Positions 8,304-16,614 of a stretch of DNA of 40,177 nucleotides are shown piece by piece (position 1 is the stretch's first letter; each line of letters begins with the position of its first letter). The stretch comes from a bacterium. Its GTDB lineage: Bacteria > Actinomycetota > Acidimicrobiia > Spongiisociales > Spongiisociaceae. The notes below the pieces were generated by a model. The model had not been told where the DNA came from and ran no database searches. It worked only from the letters and a program-made list of their open reading frames with translations. The position numbers were made by a program, and so were the translations under genes. The DNA is taken from the NCBI GenBank assembly GCA_026710435.1, contig JAPOQZ010000235.1, positions 1 through 40,177 on the forward strand, read 5' to 3'.

Positions 8304-8888
8304 CTAGCGGCGTCGCGCCGGCCTTCGGCCGCGCCCCCAGGACAGGGCCGCGCTCGAGGCCACCGCCATCACGGCCGCCAGTACGTTGAACAGGATGTCC
8401 TCGGTATCGAACACGCGGTTGGGAATGACGGCCTGGATACATTCGTCGATCACTCCGACCACCGAGGCCACCGCAACGGCGATCAGGGCAGGTACCGGAA
8501 CGAAACGGCCCTGGCTCGACCGCTCCTTCAGTGCTTCATGGATGAATACGGCCACGACCCCGTACTCGATGAGGTGAGTTCGTTCCTCCGGGAGTGCCAT
8601 CCGGACCATCACCATGTAGTACGCGGTCGCGATACCCAGCACGATGCCTATCTCCGTGCCGCCCGGCCGTCCCCGTAGCCCCAGGACCAGGACGGTGGCG
8701 CCGACCAGGACCATGCCAAGGGCGAAGGAGGCTACGAGCATCCCCTCCTCCCGAAGCACCCCGGCCAGCGTCCGCGCAAGGCCGAGAGTCGAATAGATCG
8801 CCACCACGACAACCAAGGTCCAAGTCCAGAGGCGCCGCTCCCGAACCGACGTGAAGACAGACGAAGAGGGCGGCTCGCCGGATCTCAC
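8304..8888 (-). CDS. VanZ-like membrane protein
   Basis: A 194-residue protein with about five membrane segments. The conserved end motif (DECIQAVIPNRVFDTEDILFN) is characteristic of the VanZ-like family: a Glu and Gln, an Arg, then an Asp-Ile-x-x-Asn. Members are linked to glycopeptide resistance or have no known job. The start is GTG at 8888 with GAGG upstream. It begins 36 bases after the stop of the M24-family gene on the same strand, so the two may be cotranscribed. The C-terminus is a short Arg-rich cytoplasmic tail. Confidence 0.75.
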   Translation of the reverse strand: MRSGEPPSSSVFTSVRERRLWTWTLVVVVAIYSTLGLARTLAGVLREEGMLVASFALGMVLVGATVLVLGLRGRPGGTEIGIVLGIATAYYMVMVRMALPEERTHLIEYGVVAVFIHEALKERSSQGRFVPVPALIAVAVASVVGVIDECIQAVIPNRVFDTEDILFNVLAAVMAVASSAALSWGRGRRPARRR

Positions 8889-8924
8889 CGCTGCCTCGCC
8901 CGGGAGATGGAGTGGCGTCCCGAG

Positions 8925-10163
8925 TCACTCGACGATGGCGAGTTCCCTGGTGTTGGAGGTGAGCACCTCGGCGCCGTCCTCGGTGACGGTGACCGTCTCG
9001 CTCACCCCGACGCCGGCGAAGCCGACGTGGCGGGCCATGGCCCGCACATGGAACGTGTGGCCTGGCTTGAGGGTCGCGTAGCTAGCGGGTCTCGGTGACG
9101 GCAGGTATTGCTCGGTCGCGATCTGCAAGCCGGGGCAGTCTCCCCAGGCCGCCGGGAAGCTGAGCCCCATCGAGTAGCCGCGATTCCCGTCCACGTACAC
9201 GCCTTCGGGAAGCGAGTACAGCAGTCGGGAAGCCTCCTCGGCCAGGGGCGTCACCTCTGCGCCCGGTCGTATGAGCCGGATGGTGTTCTCCACCGCGTCC
9301 TTGCACGCCTCCCACATCTCTACCCACAGCGGGTTGTTGGGCTGTCCGAGGAAGCCGGCGCGGATCATCGGCGCCGTGTAGCGGTTCATGCAGGCTCCGA
9401 ACTCCATCAGGATCGACTCGCCCGCCTCGATCGGTATGCGACGGAAGGTTGTGTGAGGAATGCCCGAGCGCATGCCCACCGTCACGATCGGTTGCAGCCC
9501 CATCCGCTCGCTGCCCCCGCCGATGATGGCGTCGTAGGCGGCGTTGGCGATATCGGTGTCGATGGCGCCCGGGCGGATTGCCTCGCGGGCCGCCTGGATG
9601 CCGAGCACGGTCAGGCGACCGGCACGGCGGATCCTGTCGATCTCGGCGGGACTCTTCTGGGAGCGAGCCTCCTCGAGCACGTTCCGCGTCTGTACCCACT
9701 CCGCGTCGATGGCATCCGAAACGCCCTGGAAAACGTCTACCGCCATCCGGTTGTAGTCCCAACCGAGCCGCTTGCCGGCCCACCCGCGGTCTCTGGCCAG
9801 GTCTATCAATGCGGAGGTGGTGTTACCGGCCCAAGGGAAGGTGACCACGTCCTCGACCCACGACGAGGTGAGCGTGTTGAAGGCCTCGAAGTCGTCGGTC
9901 ATCAGGGTCGGTTCACCCTCGGCGGGGATGACCAGCGCAACCGGGGCCCCGGCGGCCAGGGTCTCGTATCCCGTGATCCAGCAGATGGGCGGCAGATAGG
10001 TGCTGAACAGGTAGTCGAGGCCGGCGTCGGCGATCATTTGCTGGACCCGTCGGTACCGACCCCGGTACTCCTCCATCGGGAAGGCGAGGCCGAGCAGGTC
10101 GCCGCGAATCGCTTCTACGTGGGCGGGGGGCTCGAACACCTCGTAGCGCTGGCCGCTTCCCAT
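8925..10163 (-). CDS. M24-family creatinase/ectoine-hydrolase-like enzyme, metal ligands lost
   Basis: A 412-residue two-domain pita-bread protein: creatinase N-terminal domain about 30-165, M24 fold about 175-405. Aligned by eye to the five metal ligands of aminopeptidases, the first Asp is Glu254, the second is Ala/Pro (264-265), the His is Tyr330 and the first Glu is Arg374. Only the last Glu (389) remains. His237 in SGIPHTTFRR is kept. Loss of metal ligands is known for creatinase and for ectoine hydrolase (EutD/DoeA-like), which cleave non-peptide C-N bonds without metal. I therefore favour an amidino- or amidohydrolase over Xaa-Pro aminopeptidase. No ectoine genes are nearby. Ribosome site GAGGAGG precedes the ATG. 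Confidence 0.8.
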   Translation of the reverse strand: MGSGQRYEVFEPPAHVEAIRGDLLGLAFPMEEYRGRYRRVQQMIADAGLDYLFSTYLPPICWITGYETLAAGAPVALVIPAEGEPTLMTDDFEAFNTLTSSWVEDVVTFPWAGNTTSALIDLARDRGWAGKRLGWDYNRMAVDVFQGVSDAIDAEWVQTRNVLEEARSQKSPAEIDRIRRAGRLTVLGIQAAREAIRPGAIDTDIANAAYDAIIGGGSERMGLQPIVTVGMRSGIPHTTFRRIPIEAGESILMEFGACMNRYTAPMIRAGFLGQPNNPLWVEMWEACKDAVENTIRLIRPGAEVTPLAEEASRLLYSLPEGVYVDGNRGYSMGLSFPAAWGDCPGLQIATEQYLPSPRPASYATLKPGHTFHVRAMARHVGFAGVGVSETVTVTEDGAEVLTSNTRELAIVE

Positions 10164-10282
10164 GCCCTAACCTCCTCGTAGGCACGCGGCCGACTGTAAC
10201 AGTCGGGCGGCTGCGGGGGCGGGGTGACCCTGGACGGCCGCATGACCCTGACCTACGGTCCCCACCGATCGCTGATGCCGCC

Positions 10283-10387
10283 TAGGAGGGTGCTGAGCAA
10301 TCCACCAGAGGCCTGCCAACCGCCGGCATAATTCCTGGGCCGGCGGGCGGCAGGCCCGAGCAATCGTCATTGTTCAGCACCCTCCTA
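10283..10387. mobile_element. MITE-like palindromic element, copy 1 (105 bp)
   Basis: Ends are inverted repeats TAGGAGGGTGCTGA, with TA at both outer edges, as expected for elements that target TA. Inside are the asymmetric end segments CAATCCACCAG and CAATCGTCATTG. A second long stem follows (GGCCTGCC..CCGCCGGC with GCCGGCGG..GGCAGGCC), so the whole unit can fold into one hairpin. Its right end supplies the AAGGAG before the DUF6817 gene. It has no coding capacity. Confidence 0.85.
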
Positions 10388-10404
10388 AGGAGCGAGAGAA
10401 CCGT

Positions 10405-10953
10405 ATGGTCGAGTACGCGGAGCTTCTCGAGTTCCTGAGAAGGGAGGGAACCGCCGAGGTCCCACACTCCGAGGTCGGCTTCATGGCCCACCTGATCGGC
10501 GTGCATGACGTTCTCGTCTCGTGGGGGTGCTCCGAGACAGTGTGCTTAGCGGGCCTGTTCCACTCGATATATGGATCGGAAGGCTTCAGTACCGGGGCCG
10601 TCGAACTCAGGCGTCGGCCAGAGATACGGGCTCTCGTCGGAACGGCAGCTGAGCGCCTCGCGTTCGTGAACAGCGCCATGACCTACGCTTCCTTTGACAC
10701 GTCCTTGCGTGAGGGTCCGCCTTACCGCGTGGTCGACCGGCTCAACGATGCGCCCATCGAGTTGACCGAGCCGGAATTCGCCGACCTCTCCCGGATACAG
10801 CTTGCGGACTGGCTCGAACAGGTTGAACGGTTCCCTGAAAGCTGGGACTATCGGCGGCAGGCCTACCGTGCTATGGCCGAACGCCTCGGGGGTCAGGCGC
10901 TGGCCGCTTACGACGAAGTCTTCTCCCGCGAGCCCCAGCCTGACGGCCGGTGA
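10405..10953 (+). CDS. DUF6817 (HD-like) domain protein
   Basis: A 182-residue soluble protein. The N-terminal half has the conserved His/Asp-type pattern HSEVGFMAHLIGVHDVL, then WG, then AGLFHSIYGSEGF, that I associate with DUF6817, a domain resembling HD hydrolases. The reaction is unknown. The ribosome site AAGGAG (10386-10391) lies at the edge of the palindromic element, so the element forms the 5' leader of this gene. The C-terminal part is helical with no motif. It is followed by a gap and an independent promoter for the DHDPS-like gene. Confidence 0.7.
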   Translation: MVEYAELLEFLRREGTAEVPHSEVGFMAHLIGVHDVLVSWGCSETVCLAGLFHSIYGSEGFSTGAVELRRRPEIRALVGTAAERLAFVNSAMTYASFDTSLREGPPYRVVDRLNDAPIELTEPEFADLSRIQLADWLEQVERFPESWDYRRQAYRAMAERLGGQALAAYDEVFSREPQPDGR

Positions 10954-11306
10954 TCCCGGCGGAGCCTTTCCCGCATGGTCATGGCACGACGGGTGGCTAG
11001 TCGCTGTGACGTACCCGCGTAGTGGAGACGATCGAGTCGAGGGGACCGGCTCGTGTGCGGGTATGGCATCCACGCATGAAACCGAAGTGGTGGGCGAGGC
11101 CGGTTCTGTTGCGGAATTGCGGCCGGCTGCCCGGGTTGCTGCTCGACAACGCGGAGGGGATGGGAGGTCGCGCGGCTTGGTGAGAGCGGACGTGGCTGGA
11201 CAACTAGGTTGCGCGTCGTTGACAGCCGGGCGATGAGCGACGATAGTTTTGGTGTTCGTACAGAACCGGCGCAGGTTCGGCGGCCGGCTCGCAGTGGAGG
11301 GCGGAA
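10954..11306. other. Intergenic region carrying a promoter
   Basis: About 350 bases between the DUF6817 and DHDPS-like genes. The only signal I can support is the promoter at 11219-11247. Long antisense frames here (including a 473-codon minus-strand frame extending to 12329) are composition artefacts over real genes. Confidence 0.5.
11219..11247 (+). promoter_or_regulatory. Sigma-70-type promoter for the DHDPS-like gene
   Basis: TTGACA (11219-11224), a 17-base spacer, then GATAGT (11242-11247). Transcription would begin near 11254, giving a leader of about 53 bases. A ribosome site GGAGGGCGG sits just before the ATG at 11307. It is one of the best promoter matches in the window. Confidence 0.6.
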
Positions 11307-12278
11307 ATGGATTGGAACGCACGGAAAGCCGAGATATGCGGGCCTGCCTCGCTGGCAATGGTTCCCTGGAACGAGGACTTCAGCCCGGACCTCGGCGCTC
11401 TGGAGGACAACATCCGCTGGATGGTCGACGGCGGCTTGGTCACCGGACGTGGATTCGTCATCTCCCCGTCGGGAACGGGAGAGCTCGTCCACCTGAACGA
11501 GGAGGAGCACCGCCAGGTGGTGGCGGCGTCCGTCAAAGGCGCCGACGGGAAGCTTCCGGTCGTGGCCGGAGTGGGTTCCTGCAGCGTGTTCGAAGCCATC
11601 AAGATGACCCGCAACGCCCGCGATGCCGGGGCCGGCCATGTGATGCTCACCCCCCCGTTCTACTACCGCCTCGACGACGACAGCTTCTACACCTTCATAA
11701 GAATGGTGGCCGAAGCGGTTCCGGACATGGCGATCATGCTCTACGACCAGCCGTGGCGCGGCAACCTCGCTACCAGCCTCACCGCCACGTTGCTGCAGCG
11801 CGTGACCGATATCCCCAACGTCGTGTCCCTCAAGTACGGGGGTCCGGGAATATACGTCCCGATGATCAGCACCATCCCGATGTTCAAGGACCGGTTCAAC
11901 TTCATCGACAACTCGCTGGGCTTCACCTCGTCGGTCGGCCACATACACGGCAGCGCCAGCTTCATCTCCGGTCCGGCCAGCTGGTGGCCCGAGTTCGAAC
12001 TCGAGTACTGGGACCTGCTGGAGAAGGGCGCCTACGGTGACGCCGATCGGATGCACGCCAAGCTGGCGCCCTACATGCACTTCTTCATGGGAGAGGAGTT
12101 CACCACCGGCGAGGAGTACCCGTACTACTTCGGGGCGTCGGTCATCAAGGCGACCCTCGACTACGTGGGCCTCAAGGGCGGGGCCGTCCGCCCACCTTTC
12201 AGCGCCCTGGCAGACCACGACAAGTTGGTCTTGTTCCGGATCCTCGACGACATCCCCTACACCGGCCGCCGCGCATAA
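11307..12278 (+). CDS. Dihydrodipicolinate synthase/NAL-family aldolase
   Basis: A 323-residue TIM-barrel lyase. The Schiff-base Lys is K176 in VVSLKYGG, the conserved Tyr is Y146 in MLYDQPWRG, and the substrate-carboxylate loop is SPSGTGEL. True DapA is nearer 295 residues, is usually next to lysine genes and has YNVPGR at the Tyr motif. Changed motif, extra length and catabolic neighbours point to another 2-keto-acid lyase or dehydratase of the superfamily. Substrate cannot be read from sequence. It is monocistronic by appearance: own promoter upstream, and the next genes are on the other strand. Confidence 0.85.
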   Translation: MDWNARKAEICGPASLAMVPWNEDFSPDLGALEDNIRWMVDGGLVTGRGFVISPSGTGELVHLNEEEHRQVVAASVKGADGKLPVVAGVGSCSVFEAIKMTRNARDAGAGHVMLTPPFYYRLDDDSFYTFIRMVAEAVPDMAIMLYDQPWRGNLATSLTATLLQRVTDIPNVVSLKYGGPGIYVPMISTIPMFKDRFNFIDNSLGFTSSVGHIHGSASFISGPASWWPEFELEYWDLLEKGAYGDADRMHAKLAPYMHFFMGEEFTTGEEYPYYFGASVIKATLDYVGLKGGAVRPPFSALADHDKLVLFRILDDIPYTGRRA

Positions 12279-12397
12279 TCGGTGGTCGGTTCTTGCGGGA
12301 GTTAGGTGCCTGGTTGTGGGGACCGGCAAGCGACTTGTAGGAGGCTGTGCTCATCTCAGCCGTCCCGCTACCAAGTCTTGAAGGTGTGGGACCCGGT

Positions 12398-12769
12398 TCA
12401 GGCTCTCATCAGCTTGACGCCATAAGGACTCAGCGCCCGATCCCGGCTCACCAGCGTCAGGTCGCGCGCAAGAGCCTGCGCCACGAGCATCCTGTCGAAG
12501 GGATCGCGGTGGTGTCGCGGCAGAGATCCGGCTGCTCGGGCATCTGAGATGGTGATATGAAGAGGCTCGAAGTCCTCGTAGACGAAGGTGTAGAACTCGT
12601 CACTGATGGTGAGCTTGCCGATGCTCTGCTTGATGCTGATCTCCCAGATGCTGGCCACGCTCACGTAAACGAGGTTGTCAGGATCCGCGATGACAGCCGC
12701 GGCTCCTGCGACGAGACGATCCCTGTTGAACCACCACAACGCTGGGTGGGTGTCCAGCAGTAGATTCAC
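12398..12769 (-). CDS. PIN-domain ribonuclease toxin (VapC-like)
   Basis: A 123-residue PIN protein with the acidic quartet pattern: LLLDTHPALWW at the N-terminus (Asp6), SVASIWEISIK (Glu), and HRDPFDRMLVAQA (Asp pair). It belongs to the DTH...WW subfamily paired with Phd-type antitoxins. These toxins cleave RNA, often tRNA. The GTG start overlaps the antitoxin stop (GTGA), giving coupled translation with antitoxin first. All catalytic residues appear intact. Confidence 0.9.
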   Translation of the reverse strand: MNLLLDTHPALWWFNRDRLVAGAAAVIADPDNLVYVSVASIWEISIKQSIGKLTISDEFYTFVYEDFEPLHITISDARAAGSLPRHHRDPFDRMLVAQALARDLTLVSRDRALSPYGVKLMRA

Positions 12770-12999
12770 TCCCCACCCTCGAAGGCGTCGAGCAGCCAGC
12801 CGGGCGTGGCGTCGAAGTCCTCGGCCATGACAATCTTGCCGGCCAGCCTGCCCGGCACCCTTGGGGTCCGCTTCGCGGCGAAGGGAACGAGTCGGGCGAC
12901 GGGCTTGCCCGCCCGGCCTATCACGATCTCCTCACCCTTCAAGACCCGGTCGAGGAGCTTGGAGAGATGGGTCTTGGCCTCGTAGACGTTGACGATCAT
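12766..12999 (-). CDS. Phd/YefM-family antitoxin
   Basis: A 77-residue antitoxin with the Phd N-terminal DNA-binding fold: MIVNVYEAKTHLSKLLDRV, then GEEIVIGRAGKPVARLVP. A C-terminal tail of about 25 residues should wrap the toxin. It is the first gene of the pair with the PIN toxin. Inverted repeats directly upstream (13007-13022) are suited to autorepression by the antitoxin-toxin complex. Confidence 0.9.
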   Translation of the reverse strand: MIVNVYEAKTHLSKLLDRVLKGEEIVIGRAGKPVARLVPFAAKRTPRVPGRLAGKIVMAEDFDATPGWLLDAFEGGE

Positions 13000-13006
13000 G
13001 ACGTCA

Positions 13007-13022
13007 GTCTATCTGACTAGAC
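13007..13022. promoter_or_regulatory. Operator candidate of the Phd/PIN module
   Basis: GTCTA (13007-13011), six bases, TAGAC (13018-13022), nested in a wider AGTCT/AGACT inverted repeat (13006-13028). It lies 8-29 bases upstream of the antitoxin start, where the promoter and ribosome site must be, as is normal for autoregulated toxin-antitoxin operons. Confidence 0.5.
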
Positions 13023-13111
13023 CAGACTTGACCATATATCCTGCACCGCTGGCCGTAACGCTATTCGAGCTACCGGTCGACTGGCTGATCGACCGGCGGG
13101 CTTCTTGACTA

Positions 13112-14116
13112 TCAGACCAGCCGGAAGAGACTGGCGGCGGTGCTGGCGAAGATCGACTCGCGGGTCTTCTCGTCGATCGTACCCATGGCGTCGGCGGTGG
13201 CTTCGGTGTCCTCGATGGAGAAGGGATGGTCGGTGCCGTACATGACCCGTTCGCTCCCGACCATGGCGATCGATGCCTGCAGGGGACCCGGGGCGTAGGT
13301 TATGGCGTCCACGTAGAGGCGGGCGATCGACCTGGATGGGGGGTCCGGCAGCCGCGTGCGGCCGATCTCGTCCGATCGCCAGGCAGCGTCGAGGCGTCCT
13401 ACCAGGGCTGACAGCGTCCCGCCTCCGTGCGAGACGATCATCTTGAGATCGGGGTGGTTGTAGAGAACGCCGCCGAACACGAGACGGCTCACGACCGCCG
13501 TGGTCTCCATCGGGAAACCCACCCCGACGGGTAGCACATGCCCGTAGCCCTCGAGGAGGTCGAGGGCGATACCGTCCTGGGGGTGCAGTAGCACCGGGAT
13601 CTGCCGCGCCTCGAGTTCGACCCACACCGGTTCCAGTTCCGGATCATCCAGCCGGCAGTGGGCGATTCTCGGGCCCGTCACGATCCCTCGCAGGCTCGGG
13701 TGTTCGTCGATGGCAGCGAGTTCCGCTACTACGTCCTCGACGCTGGTCGCGGGAAGGGCTCCGAGACCCACCAGGCGCCCTTTGGTCATCTCCTCCAGCG
13801 CGCCGAGCTCCTCGTTGACCAACCGCGTCAACTCGATTCCCTGCTGACCCTCGAACGGCTCCATCCAGGGGTTGCCGAGCGAGATGACAGAACGCGAAAT
13901 AGCCTTCTCTTCCATGAAGCCGACCTTGCCGGCGACAGTGCACCAACCATCCTCGATGGGGCGACCTATGCGGGGATCGGCGTCTTCCTCCGGGAAGATC
14001 ACGAACCGCCTGATCGCCCCGTCCAGATAGACGCGCGGGATGTCCCGCCGTTGCTCCAAAGCGGTTAGGTAGGACGCCGGATAGAAATGGGTGTGGACGT
14101 CGATCCGTGCAGTCAT
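13112..14116 (-). CDS. ACMSD-like amidohydrolase (decarboxylase/hydrolase)
   Basis: A 334-residue amidohydrolase-2 protein with the metal site expected for the ACMSD group: His8 and His10 in DVHTHFYP, a His in PVLLHPQDG, a His in MIVSHGGGTL and an Asp in MYGTDHPFS. Family members include nonoxidative decarboxylases of aminocarboxymuconate semialdehyde, resorcylate and isoorotate, and some hydrolases. The ATG at 14116 overlaps the nucleoside phosphorylase stop (ATGA). A longer frame to 14344 lies wholly over that gene and is not used. The GGGAGG ribosome site is inside the upstream gene. Last gene of the ECF operon; a role on a pyrimidine-like base is possible but inferred. Confidence 0.85.
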   Translation of the reverse strand: MTARIDVHTHFYPASYLTALEQRRDIPRVYLDGAIRRFVIFPEEDADPRIGRPIEDGWCTVAGKVGFMEEKAISRSVISLGNPWMEPFEGQQGIELTRLVNEELGALEEMTKGRLVGLGALPATSVEDVVAELAAIDEHPSLRGIVTGPRIAHCRLDDPELEPVWVELEARQIPVLLHPQDGIALDLLEGYGHVLPVGVGFPMETTAVVSRLVFGGVLYNHPDLKMIVSHGGGTLSALVGRLDAAWRSDEIGRTRLPDPPSRSIARLYVDAITYAPGPLQASIAMVGSERVMYGTDHPFSIEDTEATADAMGTIDEKTRESIFASTAASLFRLV

Positions 14117-14904
14117 CCTGTGTGGCCTCCCTTGGCAGTCGACTCGACCAGAACCAAAGCATCGAGCGCGGCGATGATCACCTTGTCGACGAGCGCGGCC
14201 GCATCTGGGGGCGTCAGGCGGGTGGCCGAGTCGTAAGAGCTTGCCACCATGCAGATGGAGCCGGTTCTCAAGCGCATCATGGACCCGAGAATAAACAGGG
14301 TGGAGGTCTCCATCTCCGATGCGAGAGCCCCGCCCGCTGTCCATGCGGCTCGCTTGCCCCGCATCTCCTGGGCCACCGGGAGCCGGTCCGGAGCCCGGTG
14401 CGAATAGAACGAGTCCTTGGAGTGGAGAACGCCGGCCCGCACGGGCAGCCCGAGTTCCCGGGCCGCCGCCCGCAGGCAGATGGTCATGTCGAGGTCGGCT
14501 ACCGCCGGGTACTCCATGGGGAGGTACGAGATCCCGGTTCCTTCCTCCCGGATGGCCGCTGTCCCCACGATCACCTCACCCGGTTGCACGTCGGGGGTCA
14601 TCGAGCCGCTGGTTCCGGTCCGGATCAGCGTCTTGGCGCCCACGCTGACGAGTTCCTCAACGGCGATGGCCATCGACGGGCACCCGATACCGGTCGACGT
14701 GACTGAGACCGGCATCCCCCGGTAGGTCCCTGTGTACGTGGCGTATTCTCGATTGCTTGCGATGTGGCGCGCATCGTCGAGCAACTCCGCTGTGCGCTCG
14801 GCCCGCTTGGGATCGCCGGGCAGCAGGACCTTGTCGGCCACGTCGCCCGGGAGGCACCGGATGTGGTGTTGGGGTTTTTCGGTATCGAGCGGATCGAAGT
14901 TCAT
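14113..14904 (-). CDS. Nucleoside phosphorylase (uridine/purine, NP-I family)
   Basis: A 263-residue NP-I family enzyme. Typical blocks are KVLLPGDPKRAE near the N-terminus (phosphate-binding), NREYATYTGTYRG, TSTGIGCPSMAIAVEEL, IRTGTSGSM, and EMETSTLF (ribose-binding Met-Glu). It would split a nucleoside with phosphate into base and ribose-1-phosphate in the cytoplasm. The overall pattern is nearer to uridine phosphorylase than to trimeric PNP, but base preference is not certain. ATGA overlaps at both ends tie it to the EcfA ATPase upstream and the amidohydrolase downstream, so the transported compound is likely a nucleoside. Confidence 0.88.
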   Translation of the reverse strand: MNFDPLDTEKPQHHIRCLPGDVADKVLLPGDPKRAERTAELLDDARHIASNREYATYTGTYRGMPVSVTSTGIGCPSMAIAVEELVSVGAKTLIRTGTSGSMTPDVQPGEVIVGTAAIREEGTGISYLPMEYPAVADLDMTICLRAAARELGLPVRAGVLHSKDSFYSHRAPDRLPVAQEMRGKRAAWTAGGALASEMETSTLFILGSMMRLRTGSICMVASSYDSATRLTPPDAAALVDKVIIAALDALVLVESTAKGGHTG

Positions 14905-15707
14905 TGCATCAGCCCTCCTTGGACCCTTAGCTGCTCCTCCAGTTCGTCCACGGTCCTGACCGGCGGATCCAGTCCCAGGCCCGCCGAGAGGCGGTGCATC
15001 GTGGAGGGTTCGACACCGGCCTCCGTCAGGAGCGGATCGCCGAGCACGGACATCGGGTCGCCTTCGAGATGGATCCGGCCTTCGCGCAGCACCATTACCC
15101 GGTCGGCACAGTCGAAGGCCAACTCCACGTCATGGGTCACCACCACGCAACCGTGGCCATGGCGGCGCCTGTCGATGATCAGGTCGGTGAGGACACGGGT
15201 TCCTTCGGCGTCCTGGCCGCCTGTCGGTTCGTCGAGCACCAGAATCGGGCTACCCATTGCGACGACGGAAGCGATGGCGACCCGCTTGCGCCACGAGAGG
15301 GAAAGATCGTAGGGGTTGCGATCCGCGACCGACTCGAGTCCGAGCAGTGCCATTGCTTGCTCGAAGCGGTCGGTCGTGCCGCCCGTCCCAGCACCGTGCG
15401 CGGCGCCGAAGGACACCTCCTCCGAGACCAGGTCACGGAACAACTGCGCGTCGGGATTCTGGAAGACCAGCCCTACGGTCTGAGCGAGTTGGGCGGGCCG
15501 CACCTTGGCCGTGTCGGCGCCGTCAACCGTCACCGTACCGGTGGTGGGCTTCAGCAGACCGTTGAACAAGCGGAGCATCGTCGACTTGCCGGCGCCGTTG
15601 TGGCCCAGAACGAATAGAACCTCGCCGACGGATATGTCGAGGTTCAGCTCACGTATCGCCTCCACCCCCTTCGGGTAGGTGTAGCCGGCATCGCGGAGCC
15701 GAATCAC
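14901..15707 (-). CDS. ECF transporter ATPase (EcfA), degenerate signature motif
   Basis: A 268-residue cytoplasmic ATPase of an energy-coupling-factor importer. Walker A is GHNGAGKST (35-43), the Q-loop Gln is Q83 in VFQNPDAQLF, Walker B is ILVLDE with catalytic Glu160, and the switch His is H192 in VTHD. The signature LSGGQ is replaced by LSLSW (135-139), although the following RKRVAIA is normal. Nucleotides at 15293-15315 confirm the change. The start is GTG at 15707, four bases after the ecfA partner's stop. With its neighbour it should form a heterodimer driving uptake through EcfT and an S component. Confidence 0.9.
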   Translation of the reverse strand: MIRLRDAGYTYPKGVEAIRELNLDISVGEVLFVLGHNGAGKSTMLRLFNGLLKPTTGTVTVDGADTAKVRPAQLAQTVGLVFQNPDAQLFRDLVSEEVSFGAAHGAGTGGTTDRFEQAMALLGLESVADRNPYDLSLSWRKRVAIASVVAMGSPILVLDEPTGGQDAEGTRVLTDLIIDRRRHGHGCVVVTHDVELAFDCADRVMVLREGRIHLEGDPMSVLGDPLLTEAGVEPSTMHRLSAGLGLDPPVRTVDELEEQLRVQGGLMQ

Positions 15708-15711
15708 CGCA

Positions 15712-16614
15712 TCAGCCCCCCGCTCCTACCGATGCTTGAAGGGATGCGATCAACTGATCGGTCCCGAGAGGAGCGCGGTCGCCCAACTCGATTCCTCGGC
15801 TGCGGAGTTCGGCCCAGATAGCGACGTAGCGGGGGATCATGACCTGGCCGGCAAGTGGTACCGGCTCGGCGAGTAGCGAAGCAGGGCTCCCGTCCGCTGT
15901 CACGCGACCCCCGTCAAGGATGACCAGCCGGTCCGCGATTGCCAGCCAGTGGGTCAGGTCCTGGGCTACCAGCACCACCGTCGTGTGCTCCCTCCGGAGC
16001 TTCCTGACCAGGGACACGACTTCCGCGGTGCCTGTGGGATCGAGCTGTGAGGTCGGGTCGTCGAGAACCAGGATCGGCTTCTGCTGGGCGAGGGCGCACG
16101 CTATAGCCAACCGCTGCGACTGGCCCCCCGAGAGGCGGCGGGGATGATGCCCGACCATCCCGGCCAGCCCGACGCTCTCCAGGGCCCCCAAAGCCCTGGA
16201 GACGATCTCGGCGGCGGGTAGTCCTTCGTTCTCCAAGGCGTAGGCGGTCTCATCGAAGGCCGTCCTGGTGGCGGCGGTCAACTGGTCGAACGGGTTGTCG
16301 AACACCATGCCGATGGAGTCGGTGATCGCGTTCGGCGGGGCTGACTCCACATCGTTTCCGAGCACCTGTGCGGAACCCTCGATTTTCCCGTGCAGCAGCC
16401 TCGGGACGAATCCGGCCACAACCCGCGCCAGCGTGGACTTGCCGCTCCCCGAGGGCCCGGTGACGAGGGTGAGCTGGTCACTGAACAGCTCCAGGGTCAG
16501 CCCGGTCAGCGAGGGCGCCGGCGCAGTGTCGTAGGTAACCCCGAAACTCTGGAAGACGGCAAATGCCGCGGGCTCCGATCCGGTGGAGTCCGGCGCGCGA
16601 GCCCCGCTCACCAT
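15712..16614 (-). CDS. ECF transporter ATPase (EcfA'), degenerate Walker B and switch
   Basis: A 300-residue partner ATPase. Walker A GPSGSGKST (53-61) and signature LSGGQ (161-165) are canonical. Three catalytic positions are altered: the Q-loop Gln is Asp106 (VFDNPFDQL), the catalytic Glu after Walker B is Asp186 (VLDDPTSQLD) and the switch His is Gln218 (LVAQDLTHW). In a heterodimer these residues face the altered LSLSW of the partner, making one site non-canonical and leaving the other complete. It overlaps ecfT by seven bases (ATGGTGA). A Ser/Ala-rich N-terminal extension of about 15 residues is unusual. Confidence 0.9.
   Translation of the reverse strand: MVSGARAPDSTGSEPAAFAVFQSFGVTYDTAPAPSLTGLTLELFSDQLTLVTGPSGSGKSTLARVVAGFVPRLLHGKIEGSAQVLGNDVESAPPNAITDSIGMVFDNPFDQLTAATRTAFDETAYALENEGLPAAEIVSRALGALESVGLAGMVGHHPRRLSGGQSQRLAIACALAQQKPILVLDDPTSQLDPTGTAEVVSLVRKLRREHTTVVLVAQDLTHWLAIADRLVILDGGRVTADGSPASLLAEPVPLAGQVMIPRYVAIWAELRSRGIELGDRAPLGTDQLIASLQASVGAGG

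Noticed and set aside
10908..12329. 473-codon minus-strand open frame
   Set aside because: It lies antisense over the DHDPS-like gene and its upstream region; its translation is low-complexity Arg/Gly/Val-rich sequence without domains, a normal shadow in GC-rich DNA.
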